Positions 1 to 10,330 of a stretch of DNA of 64,000 nucleotides are shown one piece after another. Every line of letters begins with the position of its first letter. Position 1 is the stretch's first letter. Below the pieces are notes generated by a model. It had not been told where the DNA came from and searched no databases. It saw only the letters and a list, made by a program, of their open reading frames with translations. The DNA comes from Cymbidium sinense (Eukaryota > Streptophyta > Magnoliopsida > Asparagales > Orchidaceae), in assembly GCA_021442155.1 (NCBI GenBank), contig CM038218.1:64478474-64542473 (forward strand). Reading direction: 5' to 3'. A program made the position numbers and the translations under genes.

Positions 1-850
1 TGGTTCATATAGCTTAGGTTTGGATTTTGATTTAGTTTGATTTAGTTTTGATTATTTGATTATATATTTGGGAATATTATTGAAGGGATAATTGATTCAT
101 GAGAAAATTAATTGAATTGGAAGTGATTTGGGTAAGCTCATGAAGGTTAGTTCATAGGGCTTATAAAGGGTTTTAATTTAATTTGATTTATTTTCATTTA
201 GTTTTGATCATTTGAATGTAGATTTGATTTATATTTAAGGAGATGATTGAAGATATAAATTGATTATAAGAAAAATCAATTAATTTTAGATTGGTTTGGA
301 TGGGACCTTAGCTAAGTTCATGAAGGTTGGTTCACATGACTTAGGAGGGGTTTCAAGTTTGGATTTGATTCAATTTGGATCTTGATTTGGAATTGGGTTT
401 GATTGTAAGTTTGATGGATTGATTAAGGGCTGAATTAATATTTGAGAAAATCAATTGAATTTGAATTGATTTGAATTTGGCTAAGGCTAGGTCCATAAGA
501 TAAAAATCATAGGGCTTAGGTTCATTTAATTTGATTTGATTCATAATTGGTTATAGATTTCAATCATTTGATTTGGATTTAGATTTGGATTTTAATTTTG
601 TATTTGAATTGAATTTGAGGTTTGGTTTTGAGAGGGTGAACAAGGATTGGGTTTAGGCTATAAGGTAGGTATATTTTCCTTAAGTCTAAGGCATAGCCTA
701 GTCCTATGGTTAACCCTAAGTCCCTAGGCTTAGGTTAAGTGTTCACCTAAGTGCTAGAAGTGTCTTATGACTAAGGAATTTGTAGTGTCTAGAAGACTCC
801 TAAGTCTAAGATGGGGAGATTGAGAACTCACTCCAAAATTGAGGTCAACA
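1..850 (-). mobile_element. LTR fragment, minus-strand gypsy element (start of LTR, U3 side)
   Basis: Read on the minus strand, this stretch begins TGTTGACCTCA at 850 and matches the LTR starts at 6890, 27310 and 42309, including the paired GAGTTCTCAA segment, the 'aaggcata...ctatggttaac' stretch near 690-715, and the AT-rich 'ctcat..atttt' units further in. It is cut by the left window edge. The matching sequence stops exactly at 850, where broken coding sequence of element I begins. It is probably another minus-strand insertion into element I, or a rearranged LTR. No target duplication can be tested because the other end lies outside the window. Confidence 0.8.
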
Positions 851-2800
851 TGGTTCAAACTCCAAATCCAATATATAAGACAATGATTGAAGGCAAATAT
901 CAAAGCAAGGGTTTGACTCAGTCATGTTTCAACAAATGCAGTGATTTCAACACAATTAGTCCTTTTCTCATCTTCAATCAGTATAGTCAGGATGTCTTGG
1001 TAAGTTCATCTTCTCCTTCCCGTCGGGTGTGGATTTAGCCTTGGATCAAGCCATACACACCTTGATTAATATTCATCTGATCTAGTTCATTCTTGGCCAG
1101 GTCCGAGTCACTGTGAGGGGCCTCTCACTATTAGAAGGGAGGAGGTCGATAAACACCACTTCTCCACATTGACATTTGATTTGACCCTGAGTTTCCCTCA
1201 CTAAAGAGGAAGGCTATCATGGTTCCTAAACCCGATCAATCATGTCGATTAATGATTCATTGCACTTCTTGGTTGCCCATCATAGTTCTAGTGAGGGCTA
1301 GTACTTCCTCTTTGGTCACCCTGAAGGGGAAGGTTATCTTGGCTTCTAAGATAGTCTCCCCTACCTTTGAGCTAAGTTCTAGCTCTCCTACCTACTATCC
1401 CATACCCAATACAAAATAAGAAGATCAAGCGACTAGTGAGCGGTGGGAGATCGATTCCCATGTCGATGAGGGTTCTTCTTGTGAGACCCCTCCACTCTTG
1501 AGTGGCAATAGGTTTCACCCCCTCTCAGCCTCAGATGGAGAGGAGGACTACAAGAGGATTGGTGCATCTCCTCCACCAACATCACACTTTAAGGTACTGG
1601 CTAGAGAGCAAAGGAAGCCCTATGTCGATCTTAAGGCATTTCCTCATCAAGTTGGTAGAGCCTACAGATGCTTAGAGTCTGGTGCATTATTTGATTTGGT
1701 ATGTGATTCCCAGGAGTGTTAGTGATCAGATCCATAGGGAGAAAGCCACTAAGGCTCGAGTTGCAGCCCAAGAAGGCAAGAGGGAGATAAGAGGTATGCT
1801 AGACAGCCGGCGGCCTCCGCACTAATAGACTTCTCTGATCGCCACCTTATTTGGGTTGATCATTCAGATAGCATTGTTCTCACGGTCATAGTCTTGATGC
1901 AAGAGGAGATCTCCGGTGAGAGGCGGTGTCTTACCATCACCGCTCCAATCTACCATCACTTGTATAGCATCTACCACCCCAGCTTGAAGCTCCTGTCCAG
2001 GAAAGACCATCTCCACATCCCATGGCTTGAGGATCTGCCATCCACTCCACATGTTGAGGTGAGATCGAGCTCCCATGCTCAACCTTCTACCTCAGTCGTG
2101 GTTAGGAAGGAGTTGCGACCCAAGAGTGTCATTGTCGCACCACCTTCATCATAGTCAGAGGGAGAGAGAGGAGGGGACATAGAGATAGTCCCCATGGCAA
2201 TTGAGCCAGTTAGGGAGTGCACCACCTCGAGAATTGATATACTGATCGGTGAAACCTGATCTTGTGGTCTTTTTTTACATTAGTAGAGCCAGGTAGGATA
2301 GATGACCCTTTCCTTAGACGACATCATAGAGGATTATATGCTACAGGCAAGCAGATTATTGCCAGTGATCACTCAGATTAGGAGGAGGATAGAGTTCACT
2401 TTGAACCTGATGAAAATGACATATTGTACTACACAACTGGGGTCCACATGGTCAACACACAAGGGTCCTTACAGCAGGATCAGCATAGCTAGGAAGGTGC
2501 CGTGTTGGATGAAGGTGACACTTCTCACTTAACTCAGCACCTCCTCCAGCTCAAGTAGAAGGATGATCATATATAGTATGGAGAAGAAGGTAGAGGAGTT
2601 GATGGTAGTGTTCTTTGCATTGTAGAACTCATCCCTAGTCTCACAGCCTTCTCCTATGATAGCTGACCGGCCAGAGTTGCCACATACTTTAGACCATCTT
2701 ATGTGCACTCCCACAGATGATGATGCTGGTAGTTTGCATAGGAAGGTCATAGATGACCTATAGCATGAGAAAACATCAATCATATGGTGGAACAACAAGT
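851..2800 (+). pseudogene. ORF1-like / gag-upstream region of element I, degraded
   Basis: Open fragments lie at 811-1038, 1219-1419, 1498-1722, 1894-2154 and 2302-2532 in changing frames. They are rich in Ser, Pro and charged residues and no catalytic motif was seen. Collinear similarity to 17540-19000 of element II is visible: 'gatttagccttggat' near 1033, the segment ending 'ctcaacc' near 2085, and a SLDDIIEDY-type stretch at about 2305 that matches SLDEIVAHY at about 18750 in II. Ogre-type elements carry an extra ORF before gag, and the position fits that, but no domain is recognised here. It could equally be the divergent N-terminal part of gag. Confidence 0.55.
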
Positions 2801-4062
2801 GAGAGAAGTGTTGGTGGAAGCCATGGGGAGGTCATCCATTCCAAAGGGTAGACCATACCTAGAGTAATTCAACATAGTTCAATACCCCAAGGGTTTTGTG
2901 CCACCTTCCTTCAAGATCTTTGATGGCAATGGGAACTCACAGACATATTGCACACTTTAGGGTGCTGTTGTAACCTCGGTGGCAGCGATGCACTCATGTT
3001 CAGACTCTTTGTCAGTAGCCTAACAGGGGTTGCATTTAATTGGTATGCCAAATTACATAATGGTTTGGTGAAGGCTTTTGCTAAGTTGGAGTGTCTCTTC
3101 ATTAAAAGGTTTGTTTGAGGTTAGCAATGAGTGACTGTAAGAGACCTCGTTGTAGCAAAGCAAAATCCCAATGAGTCTATTATTGATTATATTCTTAGGT
3201 GGTGCAACCTGAGCAGGAAATGCGAGCCACAGCTGTGTGAACAACATTCCATTGAGATTCTTTTCAAGAATATTCATGGCTTGGTTGCATTCATTCTTAA
3301 GGGCTTTACCATCAAAAAATTCGAGAAAATAATCAACAAATAGCTAGCTTGCAAGAGGAAGTCAAATAGTTGCCCTTTGCTAACTAATCATCTCAGCCCA
3401 AGTAACAGAAGATGTTCGAGAAGTAGCTAGGGACAGTTATATTAGTGGACAGAGGGAAGCAGCCAGCCAGAGTCCATTATAAGAGACCACAAGCTCAACA
3501 GCCTCCTTTGCCACCTCCTCTACCACCACCTCGGCCATCATACTAGCTAGCCATCAAAATGGCTTTTTCCACCACCTCGATAGTGTACTCATATCCACCG
3601 CCAGGTAGTTAATTTCCACCTACTCTTACTAATAGATTGAATAAGCCATATTCATTCAAGAAGGAGGTAGTGAGAAAAATCTTAAAGAACCTCTTAAAGA
3701 AATCAGACTTTCAGTTACTATAACCTAAGAGACCGGAGGAAGTGGGAAAGAGCGATGATCCTAGCTATTGTCCCTACCACCACATGTTAGGCCATGTCTT
3801 AGAGGATTGTATTACTTTTAAGGACTGGCTTGAGCATAGCTACAAGTCAGGAGCCATAGTTATCCCAAACAAATACTTATTAGAACAACCATTCAATTAT
3901 GTTAGAGTAATCCTTGTGGATACTTGTAATCCTCTTAAGACCAAACAAGGTTGGGATATCTCCTTATCTCGAACCTCTAAAAAGATCATTTCTAAGATCA
4001 AAAGCTTTCCTTATAGGTGCCTAAAGCAACTCAAATATCTAAAACCAAGGAAGGTTTGCTAG
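2801..4062 (+). pseudogene. gag of element I, degraded (capsid region plus zinc-finger-like block)
   Basis: Gag would form the particle that packages element RNA. After a conserved YPKGFVPPSFKIFDG segment (about 2890) comes a capsid-like block, LFVSSLTGVAFNWYAKL at about 3005, then IKRFV near 3100 and, after a shift, SIIDYILRWCNLS at about 3176. A Pro-rich linker (about 3490-3600) is followed by an open 106-residue stretch at 3742-4062. That stretch holds CPYHHMLGHVLEDC, a Cys-x2-His-x4-His-x4-Cys arrangement placed like the gag zinc finger of Tat/Ogre elements. Several stops (for example TGA after 3117) break it. Element II carries the same order at 19220-20290. Confidence 0.8.
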
Positions 4063-4689
4063 TTGCAAAGGACAACTCGGGAAAGGTGACAGCCCAACAG
4101 CATCAGCATTTGAGTCTAGCACTCCATCCACTGTTATAGCTACTTCTTCTTCTACTAGCTCCTCTTCTATTGGTTAGAGTATTGTATCAGTAAACAAAGG
4201 CATTAAATCCCTTACTCTACTTACTTTACTTAATTTTTACCATGTACCTCCACCCAAAAAAAATCAATGAAGAAAGTAGATTCTACTTACATCTTGTCCA
4301 CTTAATGCTCTTGATTTTATTCCTGTTGAAAACTCCACAAGTTTAGAAAATAATAATAGCTCTAATAATTTTGATCCTTTCCTTTCTGATTCAGAGTTGG
4401 GCTTTCCTTCTTTGAATCAATCGAGTTCACCTCTTGAGATTGACTTGGAGTCAACCAACTTCGAGGATCCTATTGGAGAAGTTGTAGGTATGCCCATGAG
4501 AAGGTAGAATTTTCCATAAATTCACCATTCCAAGGAGTTACTGAAGTCAACCTGTGCAGTGGCAAAGTTCTATCTCCTAGGGTAGCACCTCAGGATAAGG
4601 GTAAACAAGTCATTGGTTCTAGTGAGAAAATAACCCCTCCACAGGATGCTCCACCTATGGATAGGCTTGTGGAGGACAAAGTCAGAGTT
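4063..4689 (+). other. Gag-protease linker of element I, no intact gene
   Basis: Stop-rich stretch between the gag zinc finger and the protease. It encodes Ser-rich and acidic scraps (for example a 'tctagctcctcttct' run near 4155) that match 20340-20940 of element II in order. I see no domain. It is probably the low-complexity C-terminal gag region and linker, now decayed. Confidence 0.5.
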
Positions 4690-5270
4690 GATTACAACAT
4701 CCGAGCTCATCTTATAAAGCTGTCAGCTAAGTTAAGCATATATGATGCCCTTTCTTATCCAAAGAGATGAGAAAATCTGTAATCAAGGCTCTACTTGATT
4801 TAGAGATATGCTTAACTTAGGCCATCGTGGAGGTACACCACTCGAAGGACATCTTAGGAGTTACATTCAGTGATGAAGACTTACTTCTAGGGACGATCGA
4901 GCACAACCACCCTCTTTACATTATAGTGGTTGTTGGCAGATATAGGCTATCAAGAGTTATGGTTGACCAAGGTGCATCAGTCAATATTATAAGTTTAAAA
5001 CCCTTACCTAGTTGAGGATCACATATCCAAACTCCAAAAAGAAAGGATGATGTTGAGAGGATTCAATGAACATGTCGAGAGGGCCTTAGGCTCCATAGTG
5101 TTGCCTTTGGAGATAGATGAGTGAAAAACTAAAGCCAAGTTTTACATCATAGACTCAAATATATCTTTCATGTTTTGGTTGGGAGACCATGGATACATGA
5201 AAACAACATAGTTTCATCCTCTCTACATCAGTGCATGAATTTTATGAGAGGTGAAATTGAGTATTGCGTC
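4690..5270 (+). pseudogene. Retropepsin-type protease of element I, degraded
   Basis: The aspartic protease would cut the polyprotein. An open stretch at 4827-5015 carries VMVDQGASVNII, with the catalytic Asp codon at 4965-4967. The usual D-T/S-G-A reads D-Q-G-A here, so the catalytic triplet is altered. Downstream, after a frameshift, 'FYIIDSN' (about 5140) and a tryptophan-containing segment near 5180 correspond to the FYIIDLNNLF...LLGMPWIHQNK block preserved in element II at 21330-21420. The position between gag and the pre-RT region is normal for gypsy elements. The reading frame breaks at 5013 and again near 5125. Confidence 0.75.
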
Positions 5271-5387
5271 AAAGGAGATCTCAAACCATTCACAGTTCAA
5301 GAGGATGGGATATATGAGGATGCAGCCTATTACCTCCCCCAAAATCAATAAGTCCATTCTCATGATCTTAGTCAAGATCCCCATGAG

Positions 5388-5473
5388 GGACAAAAAGAAA
5401 AAAAAGAAAAAAAAAAAGAAAAAAAATAGAAAAAGAAAAGAAAAAATAAGAGAAAGAAAAAGAAAATAAAAGG
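5388..5473 (+). repeat. A-rich AAAAAG tract between protease and RT
   Basis: Nearly pure A/G stretch (aaaaagaaa-type). Element II has a matching A-rich tract at the same place (21565-21650), so it belongs to the family rather than being a chance microsatellite. Translated it gives a Lys-rich run on + or a Phe-rich run on -, neither likely to be a protein. Confidence 0.8.
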
Positions 5474-6489
5474 GAGCGAGACACGAACTCAAGGGAAGAT
5501 ATAGAGCCTGACATTAGATTCCACCCATAGTTCATTACTCCATTCAAATATATGGATGACCCAACCTCCACCAGTCAGAGGCAGCCCTATAGGTGGAAAG
5601 TCTCTTTATTGGCCACCCAATAGGAGGTATGTCCCAGCCACCAGGAGTACACCTACTATCCATATAGACTTAGAATCTAGTTCAAAGGATGAGTCTTATG
5701 TGGTTAGCGCACCGGTTAGCTCTTCTCAGTAGAAAATCTTTTTTGAGGTGACACTTGAGCCAAATAGTGATGAATATCGAGCTCTAATGCAAAGCACAAA
5801 TGTATCCAAGTTGGTATGTGAAATAGTCGACATTAGTTGGAAACCTTAGCTCTAACCCCACTTTTCTCACAAAAAGTTGAGGGTTTGGTAGTTAAGGAAG
5901 CCCCTAAGTCATCCATAGATGTGAAGACTCAAAGGTTCTTTCGGGGAGCATCATCCTCAAGTAAAAAAAGTTGATGTAGAACTTGAGGATGATTCAAATA
6001 AAGATTTAATAGAATTACCTTTTGATTGGTACTCTCTGTGTGTTCTAAATCTAGCAAAGAAAGGGTTAATCCAACATACGTGGTCAAAGCACAGGCCAGA
6101 CTATTTCAAAAGAATATGAAAGAACAAATGCAAAAATTCTCAATCAAGATCAGGACTAGAATTCATTCCAGTCGATGATGATGATTACTGCTTAGTCATC
6201 TCCAATCATTTGGAATCTGATATGTTCTTTTCAAATCATATTAACTTGTATGACGAGGTGTGCTTAGAAACTTCAGATGCTCTAGATGATTTTGAAGTCA
6301 AAGATGCACCACCAGAGTTCGAAGAGGAGATTAGGTCAACCATCGATGACCTCAAAGAAATTAACTCAGAAATTGAAGATAATCTGTGTCTAACATACAT
6401 TAGTTATTTATTGAATGATATTGAAACCATGACTTAGTTCGCTATTAACTGAGTTTATGGGCTGCTTCGCATGGAGTTTTGAAAAAAAT
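5474..6489 (+). pseudogene. Pre-RT region of element I, conserved domain of unknown function
   Basis: Region between protease and RT. The 75-residue open stretch at 6210-6437 contains NHLESDMFFSNHI, DEVCLETSD and a very acidic tail (PPEFEEEI). The first two parts match element II at 22310-22395 (NHLESDRFFSHI, ENVCLET); a shared upstream part (ELPFDWYSLC here, ELPFEIYSPC in II) lies at about 6015. The conserved order in two copies argues that it was coding. I do not recognise the domain. Tat/Ogre polyproteins have a long spacer here, and Ogre elements are reported to have an intron in this part of the gene, so some of it may be intronic. Confidence 0.6.
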
Positions 6490-6889
6490 GCCTAGTTTAT
6501 CTCCTGACGTAGTAGTCCACAAGCTAGCAATAAAGCCTAGTGTTAACCCTATCAAGCAAGCTCCTAGACGCAGGCGATTAGACATTAAACAATAGGTCAT
6601 TTTTAAAGTCAAGAAACTGATCGATGTTGGCTTCATCAGGAAAGAAAAATACCCTTCTTGGTTGTCAGTGTCATCCCAATTAAGAAGAAGAATGATCAAA
6701 TTTGCATATACGTCGATTTTAGGGATTTGAATAAGACATATCCAAAAGATGAATTTCCACTACCGATACTAGAACTGATGGTGGACATTGCCTCATCTCA
6801 TCCAGTCTTCTCTTCCATGGATGGCTTATCAGGATATAACCAAATAAAGATGACCCCCAAAGATGAAAGAAACACTACATTTTGAACCC
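6490..6889 (+). pseudogene. Reverse transcriptase N-terminal half of element I, cut by element II
   Basis: RT copies element RNA into DNA. The run HKLAIKPSVNPIKQAPRRR (about 6516) leads, through a stop and a shift near 6660, into the open stretch 6658-6885 with IYVDFRDLNK, YPKDEFPLPILELMVD and MDGLSGYNQIKM, the fingers/palm motifs typical of Ty3/gypsy RT. It stops at TTF followed by TGA, where the LTR of element II begins at 6890. The remaining RT, including the YVDD active site, continues at 34998. Apart from the insertion there are at least two stop/shift lesions. Confidence 0.92.
6885..6889. repeat. Target-site duplication of element II, left copy (AACCC)
   Basis: AACCC directly precedes the TG of the 5' LTR at 6890. 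The same five bases follow the terminal CA of the 3' LTR at 34998-35002. The 5-bp length fits gypsy integrase. Confidence 0.93.
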
Positions 6890-6922
6890 TGTTGAGCTCA
6901 TTTTTAGAATGAGTTCTCAACA
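6890..6922 (+). repeat. LTR terminal inverted repeat (hairpin)
   Basis: TGTTGAG..CTCAT pairs with ATGAG(TT)CTCAACA across a short AT loop. Related inverted repeats start the LTRs at 27310, 42309, 850 (minus) and 54850 (minus). Confidence 0.7.
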
Positions 6923-7269
6923 CCTCCATCTTAGACATAGGACTTCCCTTAGACTTTAAGGGTTCCTTAGTCTTAAGACACATCTAGTGATTAGGTGAAC
7001 AATCTCACCTAGCCCTAGAAGACTTAGAAGAGTTAGCCATATGAATAGGTTATGCCTTGGGGGTGTTAGAAAAATCTCCTACCCTTTAGTTAAACATTTC
7101 CTCACTTTCCTTCTTTCAAGTCAAACTCCAAATCAATTATATTTGATTTTCTCCTAACTCAAATCAATTCCATGATTGAGATCCATGATTAAAACCCATG
7201 ACAAAATTCCATCAAAAATTTTCGAAGTACTTAAGCCTCCTTTAAGGACTTAACCAAAATTATGATCAA

Positions 7270-7980
7270 AACCTTTTCAAAGCTTTGAGATTTTCTCATA
7301 ATTCATTTATATTCTCATTTATATTCACATTTATAAATGAAATATAAATTCAAACCCATCAAATCAAATACAAAACTCCAAATCAATTCATGAAAATGTT
7401 TCTAAATTCCTTTAATTTTCCATTAAAGGACTTAGCCAAAATTAACTCTAAACCTTGATCAAATAAAATCAAATCCTTGGGATTTTCTCAAAACTTATTT
7501 ATATCCTTATTTATATTCTCATATATAAATGAAATATAAATCAATTAAATACAACTTAAAAATTAAATTCCAAATTTAAAATGCTTGAAATTCCCTTAAA
7601 TCCCTTAATTTTTCATTAATGGATTTAACCTAAACTTTTGATCAAACCACTTCAAACTCATGGGATTTTCTCAAAATCAATTTATATTCTCATATATAAA
7701 TAAAATATAAATATAAATCAATCAAATCTAATTCAAAAATTAAATTTTAAATTTAAAATTCCCTTTAATGGATTCAAACCAAATCATGATTAAACTCTTT
7801 CAAATTTTTGAAATTTTCTAATGATCTATTTCTATTCTCATTTATATTCACATATATAAATGAAATATAAATTCAAACAATCAAAACCAACTCTAAATAG
7901 CAAACTTAAATTCACTCAAAATCAAATCGAAGCCTTTCAGGCCAAAATCATTAACTTAGCCAAAATCATTTTCAAATCAA
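7270..7980 (+). repeat. Four tandem AT-rich units of about 180 bp in U3
   Basis: Each unit has a phrase like 'gattttctca', then an ATTTATATT..TCATTTATATT arm pairing with ATATAAATGAAATATAAAT, then 'attaatggattt' and a 'gatcaaa' end. Units start near 7270, 7460, 7655 and 7800. The 3' LTR repeats this at about 27690-28380. LTR IV has one such unit (near 42780). Confidence 0.7.
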
Positions 7981-8249
7981 GCCAAACTCTTGATCTTCTC
8001 TCATTTATATCCTCATTTATATTCTCATTTATATCATCATTTATCTTCTTTCATGGTTTAATCAATCCTACAATCATGAGCTTATATATAAATCCAAACT
8101 CCAATCCCTTAATCAAAACCCAAGACCCCTTCATATTCTTCCTTTGAATATGAAATTTTCAAATGGATCAAAATCCATTTGACTTCAAACTAGTTGTAAA
8201 TGGATTTATATTTCAATCATAAGTCTATATACAAGATCAATCAACTTCA

Positions 8250-9070
8250 AATCAAGCTTTGACCAAGCCATTTGACCCACTTAGGCTCACTTGACCAAAA
8301 GTGACCTAAAGTACCCTTATGAGCCAACTTTTGATCCTAACCAAATTGGATTGAACCAAACTCATATTTGCCTCTCATCATGATCAACAATCATCATGGG
8401 ATGATCAAACAATCAAATTGGGTCAAACCAAGTCAAACCTAAGGGTTGACCAAGTCAACACTTAATCTAAAATGAAACCTTACATATCCAAAATCCACCA
8501 TGGGCCAAATTAATTGAAACCTTTGGTCCAATTTCACTCTTGACCTATGTTTGAACTTAACCAAGCCAACATTTGAGCCTACCCTAGCCCAATTGGCCCA
8601 TTTGACCCAAGTTGACCCACTTTGACCTAAAGGGTCAAAATGTGTCAAAACTTGATATAAGCCAAATTGATTGAAACTAATGGGTGAAGTCCATTCCAAA
8701 TCACTTGTGAAACTTGACCAAAGCCTCAATTGGCCAACTATACCCAACCTAGCCCAATTGACCTTAGACCTAACATGACCTAAAGTTGTCATGTTGAACT
8801 AAAATTAAACCTAATAGATTGGAAACAAAAATACCAATCCCTCCATATGACTAACCAAACATAAACCTGCCCTTGACCTAACCCAAATAGGTCAAATGGG
8901 TCAACTTGACCCATTTGACCTAAATGAGTCATATGAGCCAAAACTAAATCTAATCCAAATTGAACCAAACCAAAGGCACCAAAATATTTCAAATGGTCAT
9001 ATGAACTTGACCAAACCCTTGGTTTGACCCAATTTGACATATTGGCCAACTTGACTCATTTTGACCTAAA
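8250..9070 (+). promoter_or_regulatory. U3 field of about 23 TTGACY (W-box-like) motifs
   Basis: I counted about 23 TTGACC/TTGACT cores (both strands) between 8256 and 9066, against fewer than one expected by chance. TTGACY is the core bound by plant WRKY transcription factors. Many copies sit in mirrored pairs such as GGGTCAA...TTGACCC. The position upstream of the TATA-like core fits an enhancer, but binding is inference; amplification of a simple motif could give the same look. Confidence 0.6.
8888..8922. repeat. 35-bp perfect palindrome inside the TTGACY field
   Basis: Two 17-bp arms (TAGGTCAAATGGGTCAA and its exact complement) around a single C at 8905. Arms contain two TTGACC cores each. 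The 3' LTR keeps 15-bp arms at 29228-29258. Confidence 0.9.
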
Positions 9071-10194
9071 TGGCCTATAAAATTGATTCCAAATCCATTG
9101 AAACTTGGCCCAACCTATTTTCTCAACATACCAAACATACCCAAATTGAAGAAAATAACAAAATCACATTTAACCCCTAAGACATAGAACAAATTTTGTG
9201 CTAGCCCATGAGTATTTTGGTCATACACTCATCACAATCACTTGAGGCTTTCCTAAAAGCTCAAGTTAACCTAGTGATGAGTGGCGCACCCAACCCAATG
9301 GGTTTGGGTCAACCCATTTGGCTTATGGACCAAACCCGACTCCATAGCATGAAATCAAAATTTCAAACTCCCCCATAAGCTCAATTTGATGCACATGGGA
9401 GTTAGCATTCCACTCCTCTGGGCAAATGGACCATGTGCACACTTCAAACAACCCAAATAGCCCACTCCAAGGGGGAAGTTGGATCAAAATGGCAAGCTCA
9501 TTGCCGACCATCTGATTTCCATGGGGGGAGATATACTCCCCCTAATCCACTAAAATTTTAATTCACTCATACTCGATTGGAACCTTGGAAGCATTAGCAA
9601 ACATCAGAGAGCTTTCCCAAGGCCCTAAAAGAGGATTTGAATATTCCATCCTTTGGTTTTGCACAGTGTAAAATGAGGGAGCATTGAATTCCAAACTTCC
9701 TCTACACTTGATCTTAACATAATTCCATCTACACTCATTATCCAAGGAGAAATTTGAGCCTATCCAAGCTTCCAATTGAGTTCCCACAGCAAGGAAGAAC
9801 TCAATTCAATAAAAGTGGAAAGGGAGATTAGAGGAGTTGGTCCACCCATTCATCCACTCAACCTCAAGGTCTAGGAACTTCAACAGGGCTTCGTCTCCAC
9901 TAGCCGAAGCTACCTCATTGATCCCGAGTGCTGGTGAGGTTAGTAATTTTCTGACCACTTAGATTGATAGGTGTTGGTCATTTGTGAAAGGAATTTTCAT
10001 TGCATGTTAAATCCACCATTGGATTGCCACTTTAGTCCTTTAGATGGTGTGGGTTGAGTCTTGAATGAATCTATACAAGATCGGGCTCGGATCTCCCCTT
10101 GGATCATGAACGATTCACATTCATCCTCAGGGAAGAACTTAGCCCATCTCAGCCATCCATCCGTGCATTTTAGATGCACTGCTAAGATTATTAA

Positions 10195-10330
10195 GCACAT
10201 TTATATATCTGTTATTCGATTTATAACCGCAGGTGTATTCTCAGCCGTCCGATCTTTGATCGATGTCTAATGTAAAGTGCCCTTACCGCCGCCGCCACAC
10301 ATCGCACCATGAATGGGTATTAAGCAAGGA
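10195..10330 (+). promoter_or_regulatory. Putative LTR promoter core of element II 5' LTR
   Basis: A TATA-like TTTATATAT (10200-10208) is followed by TTCGATTTATAA and, about 45 bp on, CCGATCTTTGATCG (10249-10262), then a CpG-containing block to about 10310. The CGATCTTTGAtcg motif recurs at the same LTR position at 30529, 45361 and, on the minus strand, 53630. It is an island of higher GC in a very AT-rich LTR. Transcription start is inferred, not shown. Confidence 0.5.

Noticed and set aside
5223..5492. Minus ORFs with a Phe-rich run that looks like a membrane segment
   Set aside because: Antisense of the A-rich tract within the pseudogene of element I.
8439..8792. 117-codon ORF on -
   Set aside because: Lies in the TTGACY field; its Trp/Gly/Val-rich translation comes from GGTCAA repeats. 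The 3' LTR copy does not keep it.
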